Shown: positions 1 to 9,824 of the stretch, in pieces
How the letters are laid out: each line of letters begins with the position of its first letter
Numbering within the stretch: position 1 is the stretch's first letter
NCBI GenBank assembly: GCA_018676675.1
Contig: JABHEG010000193.1
Coordinates: 1-51,821 of the forward strand
Source: Lentisphaerota bacterium
Lineage (GTDB): Bacteria > Verrucomicrobiota > Lentisphaeria > Oligosphaerales > JABHEG01
DNA length: 51,821 nt
Direction: 5' to 3'
Made by a program: the position numbers and the translations under genes
The notes under the pieces: generated by a model
Database searches by the model: none
What the model saw: the letters and a program-made list of their open reading frames with translations, nothing else
Told to the model about the DNA's origin: nothing

Positions 1-199
1 CGGAGCTGCGGCATCCAGCTATTCCTCGGTGACGACATAGAAGACCTGATAACCGAACTGCAGTTGGCCATCGGTGAAGGAGTCACCGAACGCCGGCCTG
101 GACGCAGCTTTCCGAGGAAAAAAACACCAACGAAGCACCGTCACGTCATGAACCGCAAAAGGATCTGAGGCCGTCGCGCCGCCCGGACGCTTAGGTTGA

Positions 200-592
200 C
201 GGCATTGCCCCCGGGGGGCGCCGTTTCCCGAAGCGGTGGCACACTCGTTCGTGCCGCACATGGCACAAGTCACCAAAGAGGCCGGGATCCAACTCGTGCT
301 GGTACGCTGCAAAAACCGGAAATACGCAGAGACGCCGGACCACGAGCCGGAAAGCATGAAGCGCTACACGCAGGACCTAGCGCGATACTTGCAGGAACGG
401 CGGGTCCATTTCCTGGATTACGTCCATGTGCCTGATATCAAGCCGGGACATTTCGCTGGCGGTGACCATCTGAACGAGGACGGACGCCAAGCCTGGACCG
501 ACCTCATGATCGAGGATCTGACGGCACTTCTGGCTGGCCAACGTGCGCCGAGAGAGCTGACGAATTTTGCCACGTCCCGCCCGGCAGAGTAG
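200..592 (+). pseudogene. SGNH/GDSL-type hydrolase, C-terminal remnant
   Basis: Open frame from 200 to the TAG at 592; the first start codon is a GTG at 236. The visible part reads like the C-terminal half of an SGNH-fold hydrolase or O-acetyltransferase-related protein: a beta-strand segment GIQLVLVRCKNRKY, a helix, the segment RRVHFLDY, and then GGDHLNEDGRQAW, which resembles the family's terminal block carrying the catalytic Asp and His. The N-terminal Gly-Asp-Ser block is not found upstream in any plus frame. Frames 1 to 3 all have stops before 200, and a C5/G6 run at 207-218 is a likely frameshift site (frame 1 reads plausibly into it). It lies 40 bp upstream of the broken ceramidase-like gene, so the two may have been an operon. 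Family level call only. Confidence 0.45.
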
Positions 593-632
593 CCCACTCA
601 CTCTTTCTGAGTCATTGCAGGAGACCGACACG

Positions 633-1975
633 ATGAACGACCTGACCGCCAGCTTTCGCGCGGGGGCAAAACGCGTCTGCATTACCCCTGATCTGCCCTG
701 CGAGATGGCCGGCTATTTCCACAGTCGCGTCGCCCGATCCGTCGCGAGAGATCTCTACGCAACCGCAATCGCCGTAGAGAGTGGAGGACAGTCTGCAGTC
801 ATCGTCTCCTGCGACCTGATTGGGATGACTGATCAGCTCTGTATGCTGGGATTCGAACAGGCTAATCGGGAATACGGAATTCCACTGTCGCACTGCATTG
901 CCTGCGCAACCCATACGCATACGGGACCGGAGGTGAGGCAGGGGAGTGCCGTGCCAGTCTGTGAAGCGTACCGTGGCAACGCGCCTGGGATGATCGCCGA
1001 CGCCGTGATGGGGGCGCTCGGGAACATGCAGGAGGCCACTCTCTGTGTGGGGCAGACAGCACGCACCCGGTCTCGCCCACAATCGTCTGTCACGCTGTGC
1101 GGACGGGAGCGAGATCTTCGGCCAACAGAGCCGTGGCTCAATCGTCATTGGCCCAGCCGGTCCGGAGGATCACTCCGTGCAGACGCTGGGGATCTATGGA
1201 GCTGACAAGGCGCTCCACGCGGTCGCGGTCAACTTTGCGTGCCACCCTGACCTTTCAGGAGGCGGCAGGGCAGAGGCAATCGACTCCGACTGGCCGGGCG
1301 AGATGGTCGCCCATCTCATGGCCATCCGTGGCGAAAACACCGCCTGCATGATGCTGCAGGGAACGGCGGGAGACATCAACCACACCGATCATCGGGCCAC
1401 GACTCCGCGCTGGCTGCCGGGAGGAAAGAGCGCCGTTGCCCGGGGAGTGGCGGGAGCTGCCCTTTTCGCGATGGAAACCGCCACGCCGCTGGTCGACGCA
1501 ACCGTCGCCTGCCGAAAACGTGAGCTGGAAATCCCTTACTACGTCCGGGACAAAACAATCTTCGCCCTCGCCGATGAACTGCGCGCCAAAGGCGACGCGG
1601 CAACCTACTTCGAGAAGAATCTGATAGAGAGAATAGAGAAGTGGCCCAATGACGGGAAGAGCGACCGGGTAAGTGTGTCCTGCATGCGAATCGGGGAACT
1701 CGCCATCGTCGGCCCTGCCCGGTGAGATATTCACCGCCTGGGGACTGGAAATCAAACGCTACTCTCCGGCAAAGCACACGTTTGTTGTCGAGCTTGCAAG
1801 CTCGCACGACGGTCTGACCGGGTACAAGTGCACCACCGACCAGGCTCTGCGTGGGGCTCGGGCCAAAGGAGCCTACGGCGCGTTGCCAACCCTGAGTCAG
1901 AAACACTGCCCCGCTGCAGGTCAGATGATGACCGAAACCGCCATCGAACTACTCCACGAGCTCTGGGCTGAGTAG
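633..1975 (+). pseudogene. neutral/alkaline ceramidase-like protein, split by two frameshifts
   Basis: Start ATG at 633 follows AGGAG at 620. Three successive frames join into one protein of about 446 residues. Frame 633 onward gives the N-terminal ceramidase-type domain with RVCITPDLPCEMAGYF and the metal-site motif CATHTHTGPEV. The frame open around 1045-1725 gives HAPGLAHNRLSR, NFACHPDL and MLQGTAGDIN. The last frame (to 1975) gives LPGEIFTAWGLEIKRYSP and the C-terminus. Both breaks are explained by one extra base: a G in the G-run at 1049-1052 and a C in the C-run at 1713-1715, where GELAIVG should run straight into LPGEIF. No signal peptide is seen. The family (PF04734) hydrolyses amide bonds in ceramides, but bacterial short versions have uncertain substrates. 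Either a genuine pseudogene or a base-calling problem near the contig edge. Confidence 0.75.
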
Positions 1976-2091
1976 ACCACCGTGACAGCCACCACTGCAC
2001 GTGCGACAGTAGAGCTGTCGATAGGGCCTCAGCCCACAGGTAACGAAGACGGTTCCGGAGGGCGCTCAGGTCCTTCCCGCGACGCCTGAAG

Positions 2092-3240
2092 TCAGCGGTC
2101 TGCGACAGGTGTGTAGTCTCTGGGCTCCGGGCCTTGGTAGAGCCCGCGCGGACGGTAGATCCGGTTGTCCTGACGCTGCTCCAGAATATGCGCCAGCCAC
2201 CCGACCGACCGAGCCACCGCAAAAATCGGGGTAAAAAGGTCCCGCGGAATGCCCAGCATGCTGTAGACGGCCCCGGACAGGAAGTCGACGTTGGGGTAGA
2301 TGGGCTTGCCCTTCGTCTCCATGCGCCGCCGGAATGCCTTCTCGAAGGTTCGTATGAAGACCTGCAAGTGATCGTCCTTTTTCCTCTCGCAGAGCTCCGT
2401 CAAGTCGGCCTCCATGATCACTGCCCGGGGGTCTTTGGCTTTGTAGACACGGTGTCCCATCCCCATCACTTTTCGTTTCGTCGCGAAGGCTTGATCCAGC
2501 CACTCCTCAATGCGGTCAATCCCGCCAATCTCGTCGAACATGTCGAGGACACGTGCATTGGCTCCCCCATGCAGCGCCCCGTAGAGTGCCCCGATTGCCG
2601 CCGAAATGCTGCAATAGCACGTGGAGTGAGTCGAGGCCACAACCCGGGCCGTGAACGTCGAGGCATTGAAACCATGCTCAGCGTGCAGGACAAAGCACCT
2701 GTCCATGATCTCTCCTTCGTAAGCATCGGGCGCCTCGCCGCGGAGCATGTAAAGGAAGTTGGCACCATGGGAGAGATCCGTCCTGGGTTCCACCGGGGCA
2801 GCCCCTTCACGACATCTCTGGTAGGCAGCGAGCACCGTGGGCAGTTGCGCAACCTGGTGCAGGGTGCTGCGACAGTTGCAAGTCGCCGAATGCTGGATCT
2901 TGTGTGCGACGTAGCCGCTGAGATATGAGAGCACAGACTGCAACAGCTCCATCGGTGCCCCGTCGGGAGGGAAATTCCGGATCATGGAAACGATCTCCGG
3001 GGCCAGCGCACGGCTTCCGCGCATGGAGTCACGGAACGTCTGCAGCTCAGTTGCGCTCGGCAGCCTTTCGTGCAAGAGCAGGTAGCTCGTCTCCTCATAG
3101 TCGGACGCCTGGGCGAGATCCTGGATGGAATAGCCGCGGTAATACAGCTTACCACTCTCCCCATCGATCCGGGCAATCTTGGTCTCGGCAGCAATGATGC
3201 CCTCGAGCCCTTTGGAATACGTGTCATCTGACATGGCCAT
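2092..3240 (-). CDS. gltA: citrate synthase
   Basis: Condenses oxaloacetate and acetyl-CoA to citrate, the entry step of the TCA cycle, in the cytoplasm. The protein is 382 residues, in the range of the short dimeric citrate/2-methylcitrate synthase type. Catalytic residues are visible: His224 in HGGANAR, His263 in MGMGHRVYKAKDPRA and Asp319 in YPNVDF. I chose the ATG at 3240 (MAMSDDTY) because AGAGGA lies just upstream; a longer reading from 3276 has no ribosome site. It is the last gene of the twelve-gene run, 75 bp after lpdA, and ends 116 bp from the convergent ceramidase-like remnant. 2-methylcitrate synthase activity cannot be excluded from sequence, but the TCA neighbours favour citrate synthase. 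Confidence 0.93.
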   Translation of the reverse strand: MAMSDDTYSKGLEGIIAAETKIARIDGESGKLYYRGYSIQDLAQASDYEETSYLLLHERLPSATELQTFRDSMRGSRALAPEIVSMIRNFPPDGAPMELLQSVLSYLSGYVAHKIQHSATCNCRSTLHQVAQLPTVLAAYQRCREGAAPVEPRTDLSHGANFLYMLRGEAPDAYEGEIMDRCFVLHAEHGFNASTFTARVVASTHSTCYCSISAAIGALYGALHGGANARVLDMFDEIGGIDRIEEWLDQAFATKRKVMGMGHRVYKAKDPRAVIMEADLTELCERKKDDHLQVFIRTFEKAFRRRMETKGKPIYPNVDFLSGAVYSMLGIPRDLFTPIFAVARSVGWLAHILEQRQDNRIYRPRGLYQGPEPRDYTPVADR

Positions 3241-3315
3241 GTTTCCTCTTGCACAAGAGCCACTGGCTCTTTCCATAACGGTCTGGCGACACGTCCATTC
3301 TGCCGCGCTAAGAAG

Positions 3316-4743
3316 TCACCGGTGTTGGCCCCGAGCATGAATGGCACGTCCGGCAACGGCCAGAGCCGCTTCACGAACGGCCTCTGAGAGGGTCGGGTGG
3401 GCATGGACCGTCCGGGCCAGATCTTCAGCACTGCCCCCGAACTCCATGAGGCAGACCGCCTCGGCAATCAGCTCAGAGGCATGCGGGCCAATGACGTGAA
3501 CGCCCAAGATCCGGTCGCTGGCCACATCGGCCAGGACTTTTGCCATGCCATCTTGCTCTCCGGCACAGAATGCTCGACCATTCGCCTTGAACGGAAAGAC
3601 ACCCGCCACGTAGTCCACGTTCTGTTCTTTCAGCTGATCCTCGGTTCTGCCCACCGCAGCCACCTCAGGCCAGGTGTAAACAACCGAGGGAATCGTGCTG
3701 TAGTTCACAAACCCAGGCTTCCCGGCCAGGATTTCAGCAACTGCCATTCCCTCATCCTCGGCCTTATGCGCAAGCATGGGGCCGCCGATGAGGTCACCGA
3801 TGGCATAAACACCGGGGCAGGATGTCATAAATCGCTCATCCACCGTGACACCGCCGCTCTTTTCGTCCACTTCCACACCGACCGCGTCAAACCCCAGGTC
3901 GCCGGCAAAGGGGCGGCGGCCTACCGCCACCAAGACCTTCTCCGCGGGAAGTTCACCCGCGTGACCATCGCGTCCTTCAGTCATGAGTATGGCGCCGCCA
4001 TCATGTGGCTTGATACCGACGATGGCCGTACCGGTGCGTATCGTGATGCCTTGCCGCTTCAGACAGCGGCCGAGGGTCGTTCCCAATTGACTGTCCATGC
4101 CCGGCAAGAGGCGCGGCATCAGCTCCACCACATGCACGTCTGTCCCCAAACGAGACCAAAGCGAGGCCATCTCAAGCCCCACGGCCCCACCACCGACAAC
4201 CACCAGTGTCGACGGGGCACACTCGAACGAAAGCGCTGCCGTGGAATCGACCACGACAGTCCCGTCAAAGGGCAAGTTCGGCAGCCCCGTCGGGACGCTG
4301 CCAGTTGCCAGGACGAAGTTACGCGCCATCAGTCTCTGACTGGCCCCGTCAGCGGCCGATAGGTCTATCTCGTTCGGTCCGACCAAACGGGCGGTCCCCT
4401 GAAACAGGGCGACGCCATTCTCCTTCACCAGCGTGCGCACGCCGGAAGCAAGCGCGTTGACCACGCCCTGTTTGCGTGCCATCATCGCCTCTATATCGAC
4501 CGTCAACCCGTCCGCCCGAATTCCATGCAACGCGCCCTCGTCCCGCATCTGAGTGTAAAGCCTGCTGGACTCGAGCAGGGCCTTCGATGGAATGCACCCA
4601 ACATTCAGGCATGTGCCGCCCAACGTCTCGCCCTTCTCCACCAGGGCAACCCTGAGCCCGAGCTGTGCACTGCGTATCGCCGCAACATACCCTCCCGGGC
4701 CTGCCCCGATAATGCAGACATCAAATGGCTTCTCTGTGCTCAT
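3316..4743 (-). CDS. lpdA: dihydrolipoyl dehydrogenase (E3)
   Basis: FAD flavoprotein that reoxidises the dihydrolipoyl arm of 2-oxo acid dehydrogenase complexes and makes NADH. 475 residues, typical length. Visible landmarks: FAD-binding GAGPGGY near residue 14; the redox-active disulfide GGTCLNVGCIPSK (Cys45 and Cys50); a second dinucleotide fold VVVGGGAVGLEMAS near the middle; the FAD-contact motif YAIGDLIGG; and the C-terminal His-Glu dyad in HAHPTLSEAV that belongs to the dimer interface active site. ATG start preceded by GAGGAAG. It sits directly after sucB with an 89-bp spacer that holds a GC-rich imperfect inverted repeat (roughly 4799-4829), so it most likely serves the 2-oxoglutarate dehydrogenase encoded by sucA and sucB. 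Confidence 0.96.
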   Translation of the reverse strand: MSTEKPFDVCIIGAGPGGYVAAIRSAQLGLRVALVEKGETLGGTCLNVGCIPSKALLESSRLYTQMRDEGALHGIRADGLTVDIEAMMARKQGVVNALASGVRTLVKENGVALFQGTARLVGPNEIDLSAADGASQRLMARNFVLATGSVPTGLPNLPFDGTVVVDSTAALSFECAPSTLVVVGGGAVGLEMASLWSRLGTDVHVVELMPRLLPGMDSQLGTTLGRCLKRQGITIRTGTAIVGIKPHDGGAILMTEGRDGHAGELPAEKVLVAVGRRPFAGDLGFDAVGVEVDEKSGGVTVDERFMTSCPGVYAIGDLIGGPMLAHKAEDEGMAVAEILAGKPGFVNYSTIPSVVYTWPEVAAVGRTEDQLKEQNVDYVAGVFPFKANGRAFCAGEQDGMAKVLADVASDRILGVHVIGPHASELIAEAVCLMEFGGSAEDLARTVHAHPTLSEAVREAALAVAGRAIHARGQHR

Positions 4744-4832
4744 AGCTCGGCTTCCTCAACGGGCGATTCTGCCGTTTCATACCACGCCCGGCCTTCGTAC
4801 CGCCGTCCCAGGCGCGACGGTCGGTGGCCGTT

Positions 4833-6083
4833 CTACAACCCAAGGAGCATTCGGTCGGGTTCCTCAATCAACTGCTTGACCTTGGCAAGAAAGCCGATGG
4901 CCGTTCTGCCGTCGATGACCCGATGGTCGTAGGTCAGAGCCACATACATGATCGGTCGGATCACAATTTCGTCCTCCACAACCACCGGTCGCTTCTTGAT
5001 TGCGTGCATGCCGAGAATTGCGGTCTGGGGGTACGCGGGAATGGGCGTCGACAGCATTGAGCCAAACACCCCCCCGTTCGTGATCGAGAACGTGCCCCCC
5101 ATGAGATCGTCAGGCAACAAGGCACGTTTCCTCGCTTTCGCGGCCAGTGTGGCAATGGCTGTTTCCGTCTCGGCAAAGCTCAGCGAATCCGCGGCCCGGA
5201 CCACCGGCACGACCAAACCGTTGTCGGTCGAGACGGCGACCCCAATGTTGTGGCTCTGGTTATAGACAATGTCGTCACCATCGATCATCGCGTTGACAGC
5301 GGGATTGGCCGCAAGGGCAGAACAGCAGGCCTTCACCGCGAACGACATGAACCCCAGCCGCACATCGTGGGCCTCCTCAAACTGCTGCCGGTAACGCGAC
5401 CGCAGGTCGATCACCTTGCTCATATCCACTTCGTTGAACGTGGTCAGATGTGCGGCATTCCGCTGCGCCTCCAACAAGTGTTTCGCCATGCGGCGGTGCA
5501 CCAGGGACATGGGCACACGCCGTTGCCCCCCTTCCCCTTCGGACGGCACGCCGACGGCCTCCTGCGGCGCCGACGCCTCAACCACGGGCGTTGCCGCCGG
5601 AGCCGATACGGAAGCCGGGGCCGGTGGTTCAGGAGCAGGCACGGCGGCCTTGACCTGCTCCGCGGCCCGTAGAGCGTCTTCCTTAAGGATGCGTCCTCCT
5701 CGCCCAGTCCCGGAAATGAGGGAGGCATCCAGCCCGTATTCCATCACGACACGACGGGCAGCGGGAGAAAGGAACGGTTCGTCCTCCCCCCCGTCTGCTG
5801 CTTCAGGCGTCGACATCGACACGGGTTGCGCAGCGGCGCTGCCCGTCTGCCCCGCTGTCAACCATCCGATCAACTCATCGATCTGGACCTCCGTGCCTTC
5901 CTCGACCAAAATCTCAAGGGTCCCCGCTACCGGAGATGGCACAGCCATTGTGGCTTTGTCTGTCTCAAGCTCAAAGAGCTCCTCACCTTCCCTCACACTG
6001 TCCCCCGTACCCTTAAGCCAACAGGCAAGAATCCCTTCCTTTATCGATTCCCCCACCGCCGGCACACGTATTTCTGTTTTCAT
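4833..6083 (-). CDS. sucB: 2-oxoglutarate dehydrogenase E2, dihydrolipoyl succinyltransferase
   Basis: Transfers the succinyl group from the lipoyl arm to CoA and forms the core of the 2-oxoglutarate dehydrogenase complex. 416 residues. Order of domains: one N-terminal lipoyl domain with the lipoylated Lys43 in ELETDKATMAV; an Ala/Pro-rich linker; a peripheral subunit-binding domain (FLSPAARRVVMEYGLDAS, about residues 104-140); a second Pro/Ala linker; and the acyltransferase domain, ending with the catalytic motif YDHRVIDGRTA near residue 390. The start ATG overlaps the sucA stop by four bases (ATGA), so the two are translationally coupled, with an AAGGA ribosome site inside sucA. Adjacent sucA identifies it as the succinyl rather than acetyl enzyme. 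Confidence 0.95.
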   Translation of the reverse strand: MKTEIRVPAVGESIKEGILACWLKGTGDSVREGEELFELETDKATMAVPSPVAGTLEILVEEGTEVQIDELIGWLTAGQTGSAAAQPVSMSTPEAADGGEDEPFLSPAARRVVMEYGLDASLISGTGRGGRILKEDALRAAEQVKAAVPAPEPPAPASVSAPAATPVVEASAPQEAVGVPSEGEGGQRRVPMSLVHRRMAKHLLEAQRNAAHLTTFNEVDMSKVIDLRSRYRQQFEEAHDVRLGFMSFAVKACCSALAANPAVNAMIDGDDIVYNQSHNIGVAVSTDNGLVVPVVRAADSLSFAETETAIATLAAKARKRALLPDDLMGGTFSITNGGVFGSMLSTPIPAYPQTAILGMHAIKKRPVVVEDEIVIRPIMYVALTYDHRVIDGRTAIGFLAKVKQLIEEPDRMLLGL

Positions 6084-8863
6084 CGTTTGTCCTTCTTACT
6101 GGCGGCTTTGCCCTGAAAACACTGATTCATCAACGTCTCCTGCTCTTCCCGATGCTGCCTGCCCCTCCCGGTTGCGGTTCCAGCGTTCTCGGGCCGTCCC
6201 AGATAGCGGAGTTCACGTCCGGGAAATGCCACCGAGAACTGCTCGCTGAAGAACATCCAGGCGCCCTGGTTCCGGTGTTCTTCCTGCACCCAGATGATCT
6301 CCCGGACCGACTCGTAGGAGCCAAGGATCCGCCGTAACTCATCCGTGGGGAATGGGCAGAGCTGCTCGACCCGCACGAGCGCCGTATCGTCTGCACCGGT
6401 CTCCTCCCGACGAGCCAGTAAATCGTAGTAAATTTTCCCCGAACAGAGCAGAATCCGTTCGGCCTCAGGACGGCGGGACGGATCATCGAGAACGAGCTGG
6501 AAGCAAGAGTCGGCGAATTCGTGTAGCGGGGACACCGCGGCGGGATGCCTGAGCAGGCTCTTGGGGGCCATGACAACCAACGGTTTCCGGAAGCCACGCG
6601 TCACTTGGCGCCTCAGCAAATGGAAATACTGAGCGGGAGTGGTTGGGTTGCAGACTTCCAGGTTCTCCTCGGCACAGAGCTGCAGAAAACGCTCCAGGCG
6701 GGCGGAGGAGTGATCCGGCCCCTGCCCTTCGCAGCCGTGCGGGAGAAGCAGCACCAGGCCAGTGAAACGCCGCCAGCGAGTCTCCCCGGCAACAATGTAG
6801 TTGTCGATCACGACCTGAGCACCATTGGCAAAGTCCCCGAACTGGGCTTCCCAGATCACCAGGGCATTGGGTTGGGCCAACGAGTATCCGTACTCGAATC
6901 CCAGAATGGAGTATTCGGACAGCGGGCTGTCGAAGACCTGGAACCGTGCCTGATCCTCCGCCAGACAACCGATCGGCATGTGAGACGTCGGTGTGCTGCT
7001 CTCACTATCCCACCAGACCAGATGCCGTTGGGCAAACGTCCCGCGCGCGGAATCCTCCCCGCTAAGCCGAACCGGAACGCCCTCCAACAGCAGAGAACCG
7101 AACGCCAATGCCTCAGCGAGAGCCCAATCTATCGTTCCAGCCTCATCGAGGTGCTTCAGTTTTCTCTCGACGATACGAGCCAGTTTAGGATGCATATGGA
7201 AGTCTTCAGGGACAGCGGTAAGTCCCTGAACGATATGGCGAAGCTGCTCCTCAGAGACAGCCGTCTGCACCGGGTCGAAGGAGTAGGTCGTACCGATGCC
7301 TTCCCAAGCCCCGCCCTGGGACAGGTCGAGCCGACGAATCTCCCCGGCACGGGTTCTCTCCAGGGCATCCCGGAGCTCGCCCTGGACAGACTCTCTGATC
7401 TGGCTCTGCTCGGCGGCCTCCATGACCCCCGCAGCCTCGCAACGCTCACCGTACAGGGCCGCAACCCCGGGGTGCTTGCGGACCAGGCGGTACATGCACG
7501 GATGCGTGAAGGAAGGCTCATCCCCCTCATTGTGCCCGTATCGCCGGAAACAGAAGATGTCGACAACCACGTCCTGGTGGAAGGTCTGCCGGAACGTCAG
7601 CGCCAGTTTCATGACATGGATAATCGCTTCCGGGTCGTCCCCATTGACATGGAACACCGGAATCGGGAGCATCTTCACAATATCCGTTGGGAAGAAACCG
7701 GACCGTCCGTGCCTTGCAGGCGTGGTGAAGCCAATCTGGTTATTGATCACGATGTGAATCGTGCCGCCCGTACGGTACCCTTCGAGTTGCGATAGATTCA
7801 GTGTCTCAGCCACGACGCCTTGCCCGCTGAACGCCGCATCACCATGCAGCAGCACGGGCAGGACCCTCTGCCGCCGGACGTCCCCAATCTGTTCCTGAAC
7901 CGCCCTGACCTTCCCCTCCACCACGGGATCAACAGATTCGAGGTGGCTGGGATTCGGGACCAGGCTCAGATGCACTTGGCTGCCATCCGCATGGACGTGA
8001 TCGGTCGAGTAGCCAAGGTGGTACTTGACGTCACCGGTCCCGTGGTACACTCCGGGACCGTAGTTCTCCTCAAATTCACTGGTGATCTCCTCCGGCGCCA
8101 AGTCAAGAATATGTCGGAGGACGGACAGACGTCCGCGGTGCGTCGTGCCGATGACAATCTGCTCAATCTGGTTGGCGTGAGCCCCCCAGTTGACCAACGA
8201 GTGCAAGGCCGGAATGACGACCTCAGCTCCCTCCAGAGAAAACCGTTTCTGCCCCACAAAGTGAAGCCCCAGGAAGCGCTCGAACTCCTCGGCCTTGATC
8301 AGATCCTCCAGAAAGATCCGCTTCTCAGCCCGACCAAGCTCTGCCTGATTCCGGCAGGACTCCATCTGCTGGACCAACCAATGCCGGATATCTCGGTTCT
8401 GAATGTGGAGAAACTCGACCCCGATGCTGGCGCAATACGTCTCCCGGTAAGCCGCGACAATATCGCGTAAGGGTGCCCGGGAGGGAGTCATCGCCCGGCC
8501 GGCGGCAAACGAAGTATCGAGATCCTCCTCGGAGAGCCCGAAATCCTCCAGCTCGAGCTGCTCGTAGTCTCCGTTGCTGTGTGGCGACAGCTCGCAGGCC
8601 TCCTGTGCATGGGGGGCGGCCAGAGGGTTGAGATCGGCATAGAGGTACCCAACATCACGGTAGGCCCACAGCAGGCTGTCCACTCGGCCCTGCTTGTAGA
8701 CCATGTCCGCGCCCCGGCCATCTGCTCCTTCCTCCGCGGCGGGAGCCGGTCTTCGGGCTGCGGCATGCAGGTCAGAGAAATAGGCGTCCCAGCCTGGGGA
8801 CACGGCACCACGGTCGCCGTGCCAGGCTTGGTGAAGCTCCTCGATGTAGGAAAAATTATCCAT
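6080..8863 (-). CDS. sucA: 2-oxoglutarate dehydrogenase E1 component
   Basis: Thiamine-diphosphate enzyme that decarboxylates 2-oxoglutarate and loads the succinyl group on the E2 lipoyl arm. 927 residues, normal for OdhA/SucA. The N-terminal stretch FSYIEELHQAWHGD resembles the E2-contact tail of this family. TPP-binding landmarks include GDAAFSGQGVVAETLN followed by HIVINNQIGFTT. Further on are the transketolase-like region (FGDFANGAQVVIDNYI, LLPHGCEGQGPDHSSAR) and the C-terminal domain with QEEHRNQGAW. ATG start at 8863 with AGCAGG close upstream. It sits 23 bp after sucD and overlaps sucB by four bases. Many long open frames on the opposite strand within this gene are shadows caused by its composition. 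Confidence 0.96.
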   Translation of the reverse strand: MDNFSYIEELHQAWHGDRGAVSPGWDAYFSDLHAAARRPAPAAEEGADGRGADMVYKQGRVDSLLWAYRDVGYLYADLNPLAAPHAQEACELSPHSNGDYEQLELEDFGLSEEDLDTSFAAGRAMTPSRAPLRDIVAAYRETYCASIGVEFLHIQNRDIRHWLVQQMESCRNQAELGRAEKRIFLEDLIKAEEFERFLGLHFVGQKRFSLEGAEVVIPALHSLVNWGAHANQIEQIVIGTTHRGRLSVLRHILDLAPEEITSEFEENYGPGVYHGTGDVKYHLGYSTDHVHADGSQVHLSLVPNPSHLESVDPVVEGKVRAVQEQIGDVRRQRVLPVLLHGDAAFSGQGVVAETLNLSQLEGYRTGGTIHIVINNQIGFTTPARHGRSGFFPTDIVKMLPIPVFHVNGDDPEAIIHVMKLALTFRQTFHQDVVVDIFCFRRYGHNEGDEPSFTHPCMYRLVRKHPGVAALYGERCEAAGVMEAAEQSQIRESVQGELRDALERTRAGEIRRLDLSQGGAWEGIGTTYSFDPVQTAVSEEQLRHIVQGLTAVPEDFHMHPKLARIVERKLKHLDEAGTIDWALAEALAFGSLLLEGVPVRLSGEDSARGTFAQRHLVWWDSESSTPTSHMPIGCLAEDQARFQVFDSPLSEYSILGFEYGYSLAQPNALVIWEAQFGDFANGAQVVIDNYIVAGETRWRRFTGLVLLLPHGCEGQGPDHSSARLERFLQLCAEENLEVCNPTTPAQYFHLLRRQVTRGFRKPLVVMAPKSLLRHPAAVSPLHEFADSCFQLVLDDPSRRPEAERILLCSGKIYYDLLARREETGADDTALVRVEQLCPFPTDELRRILGSYESVREIIWVQEEHRNQGAWMFFSEQFSVAFPGRELRYLGRPENAGTATGRGRQHREEQETLMNQCFQGKAASKKDKR

Positions 8864-8886
8864 ATCCCTGCTCCGAAAGCGTTCCG

Positions 8887-9741
8887 CTACAGTGCACTCG
8901 CCACTGCGTCTGGGCGGTCCACAACAGTCACCCCCGCGGCTCGAAGCGCGTCCACTTTGGCCGTAGCGCCTCCCTGCCCACCTGAGATGATCGCACCGGC
9001 ATGCCCCATACGTTTCCCGGGAGGCGCAGTGCGGCCGGAGATGAAAGCAACCACCTTCTTCTTCATATCGGAGCGTATAAAGGCAGCCGCGTTTTCCTCG
9101 TCGTTTCCGCCAATCTCGCCAATCAGGACAACGGCCTCAGTCTCGGGGTCCCGGTCGAACATCTGTAGAAGCTCGATGTACCGGGTCCCAACCACCGGGT
9201 CGCCGCCGATCCCCACACAGGTCGACTGGCCAACACCGTTCACACTCAGATTGTGGACGACCTCGTAGGTCAGCGTCCCGCTCCGCGAGATCACTCCAAC
9301 GGAGCCCGGCCTGTGAATGTGGCCCGGCAGAATCCCGGCCTTTCCTTTGCCCGGGGAAATCAACCCCGGACAGTTGGGCCCGATCAAGCGCGCCCCTTTG
9401 GCTTCGACGTAACGGCAGTTCGCAATCGACTCGAGAACAGGAATCCCCTCTGTGATGCACACAATCAGCTCAATGCCCGCATCGGCCGCCTCACGGATTG
9501 CACTGGTCGCGAACTTCGCCGGCACGAACAAGGTCGAGCAGGTGGCTCCGGTCTCGGCCACCGCTTCCTTCACCGATTCGAACACCGGCAGGGAGCCTAC
9601 CGTTTGGCCCCCTCTGCCCGGGGTCACACCACCCACAACGCAGCCTCCATAGTCAAGCATTGACAGAGCATGGAACGAGCCATCCCGTCCCGTGATGCCC
9701 TGGACCAGCACGCGCGTATCCTGTTCGAGTAGTATGCTCAT
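8887..9741 (-). CDS. sucD: succinyl-CoA synthetase alpha subunit
   Basis: Alpha subunit of succinate-CoA ligase, which makes ATP or GTP from succinyl-CoA and carries the phosphohistidine. 284 residues. CoA-binding Rossmann part at the N-terminus (VLVQGITGRDGSFHA), the segment GPNCPGLISPGKGKAGI, and the phosphorylated histidine in RMGHAGAIISGGQG near residue 240. I used the ATG at 9741 (MSILLEQD), which gives the family length; a reading from 9777 adds 12 unlikely residues. It follows sucC by 83 bp and precedes sucA by 23 bp, the reverse of the E. coli sucABCD order. Confidence 0.95.
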   Translation of the reverse strand: MSILLEQDTRVLVQGITGRDGSFHALSMLDYGGCVVGGVTPGRGGQTVGSLPVFESVKEAVAETGATCSTLFVPAKFATSAIREAADAGIELIVCITEGIPVLESIANCRYVEAKGARLIGPNCPGLISPGKGKAGILPGHIHRPGSVGVISRSGTLTYEVVHNLSVNGVGQSTCVGIGGDPVVGTRYIELLQMFDRDPETEAVVLIGEIGGNDEENAAAFIRSDMKKKVVAFISGRTAPPGKRMGHAGAIISGGQGGATAKVDALRAAGVTVVDRPDAVASAL

Positions 9742-9824
9742 GTCGTCTGAGTCCTGTTCACTTGCTGCCCGGGGCACTTCGCTCTACACAGTCACGCGCC
9801 CCTGGGGACGGCAGGCGTTGCGAG

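Noticed and set aside
19..357. Minus-strand frame containing FGDSFTDG, like an SGNH block I motif.
   Set aside because: It has no other SGNH block and overlaps the plus-strand SGNH C-terminal remnant, whose blocks are more convincing; likely chance.
6545..7795. Long 416-codon plus-strand open frame.
   Set aside because: It is antisense to sucA, which has complete family motifs; the frame shows no recognisable protein and no ribosome site.
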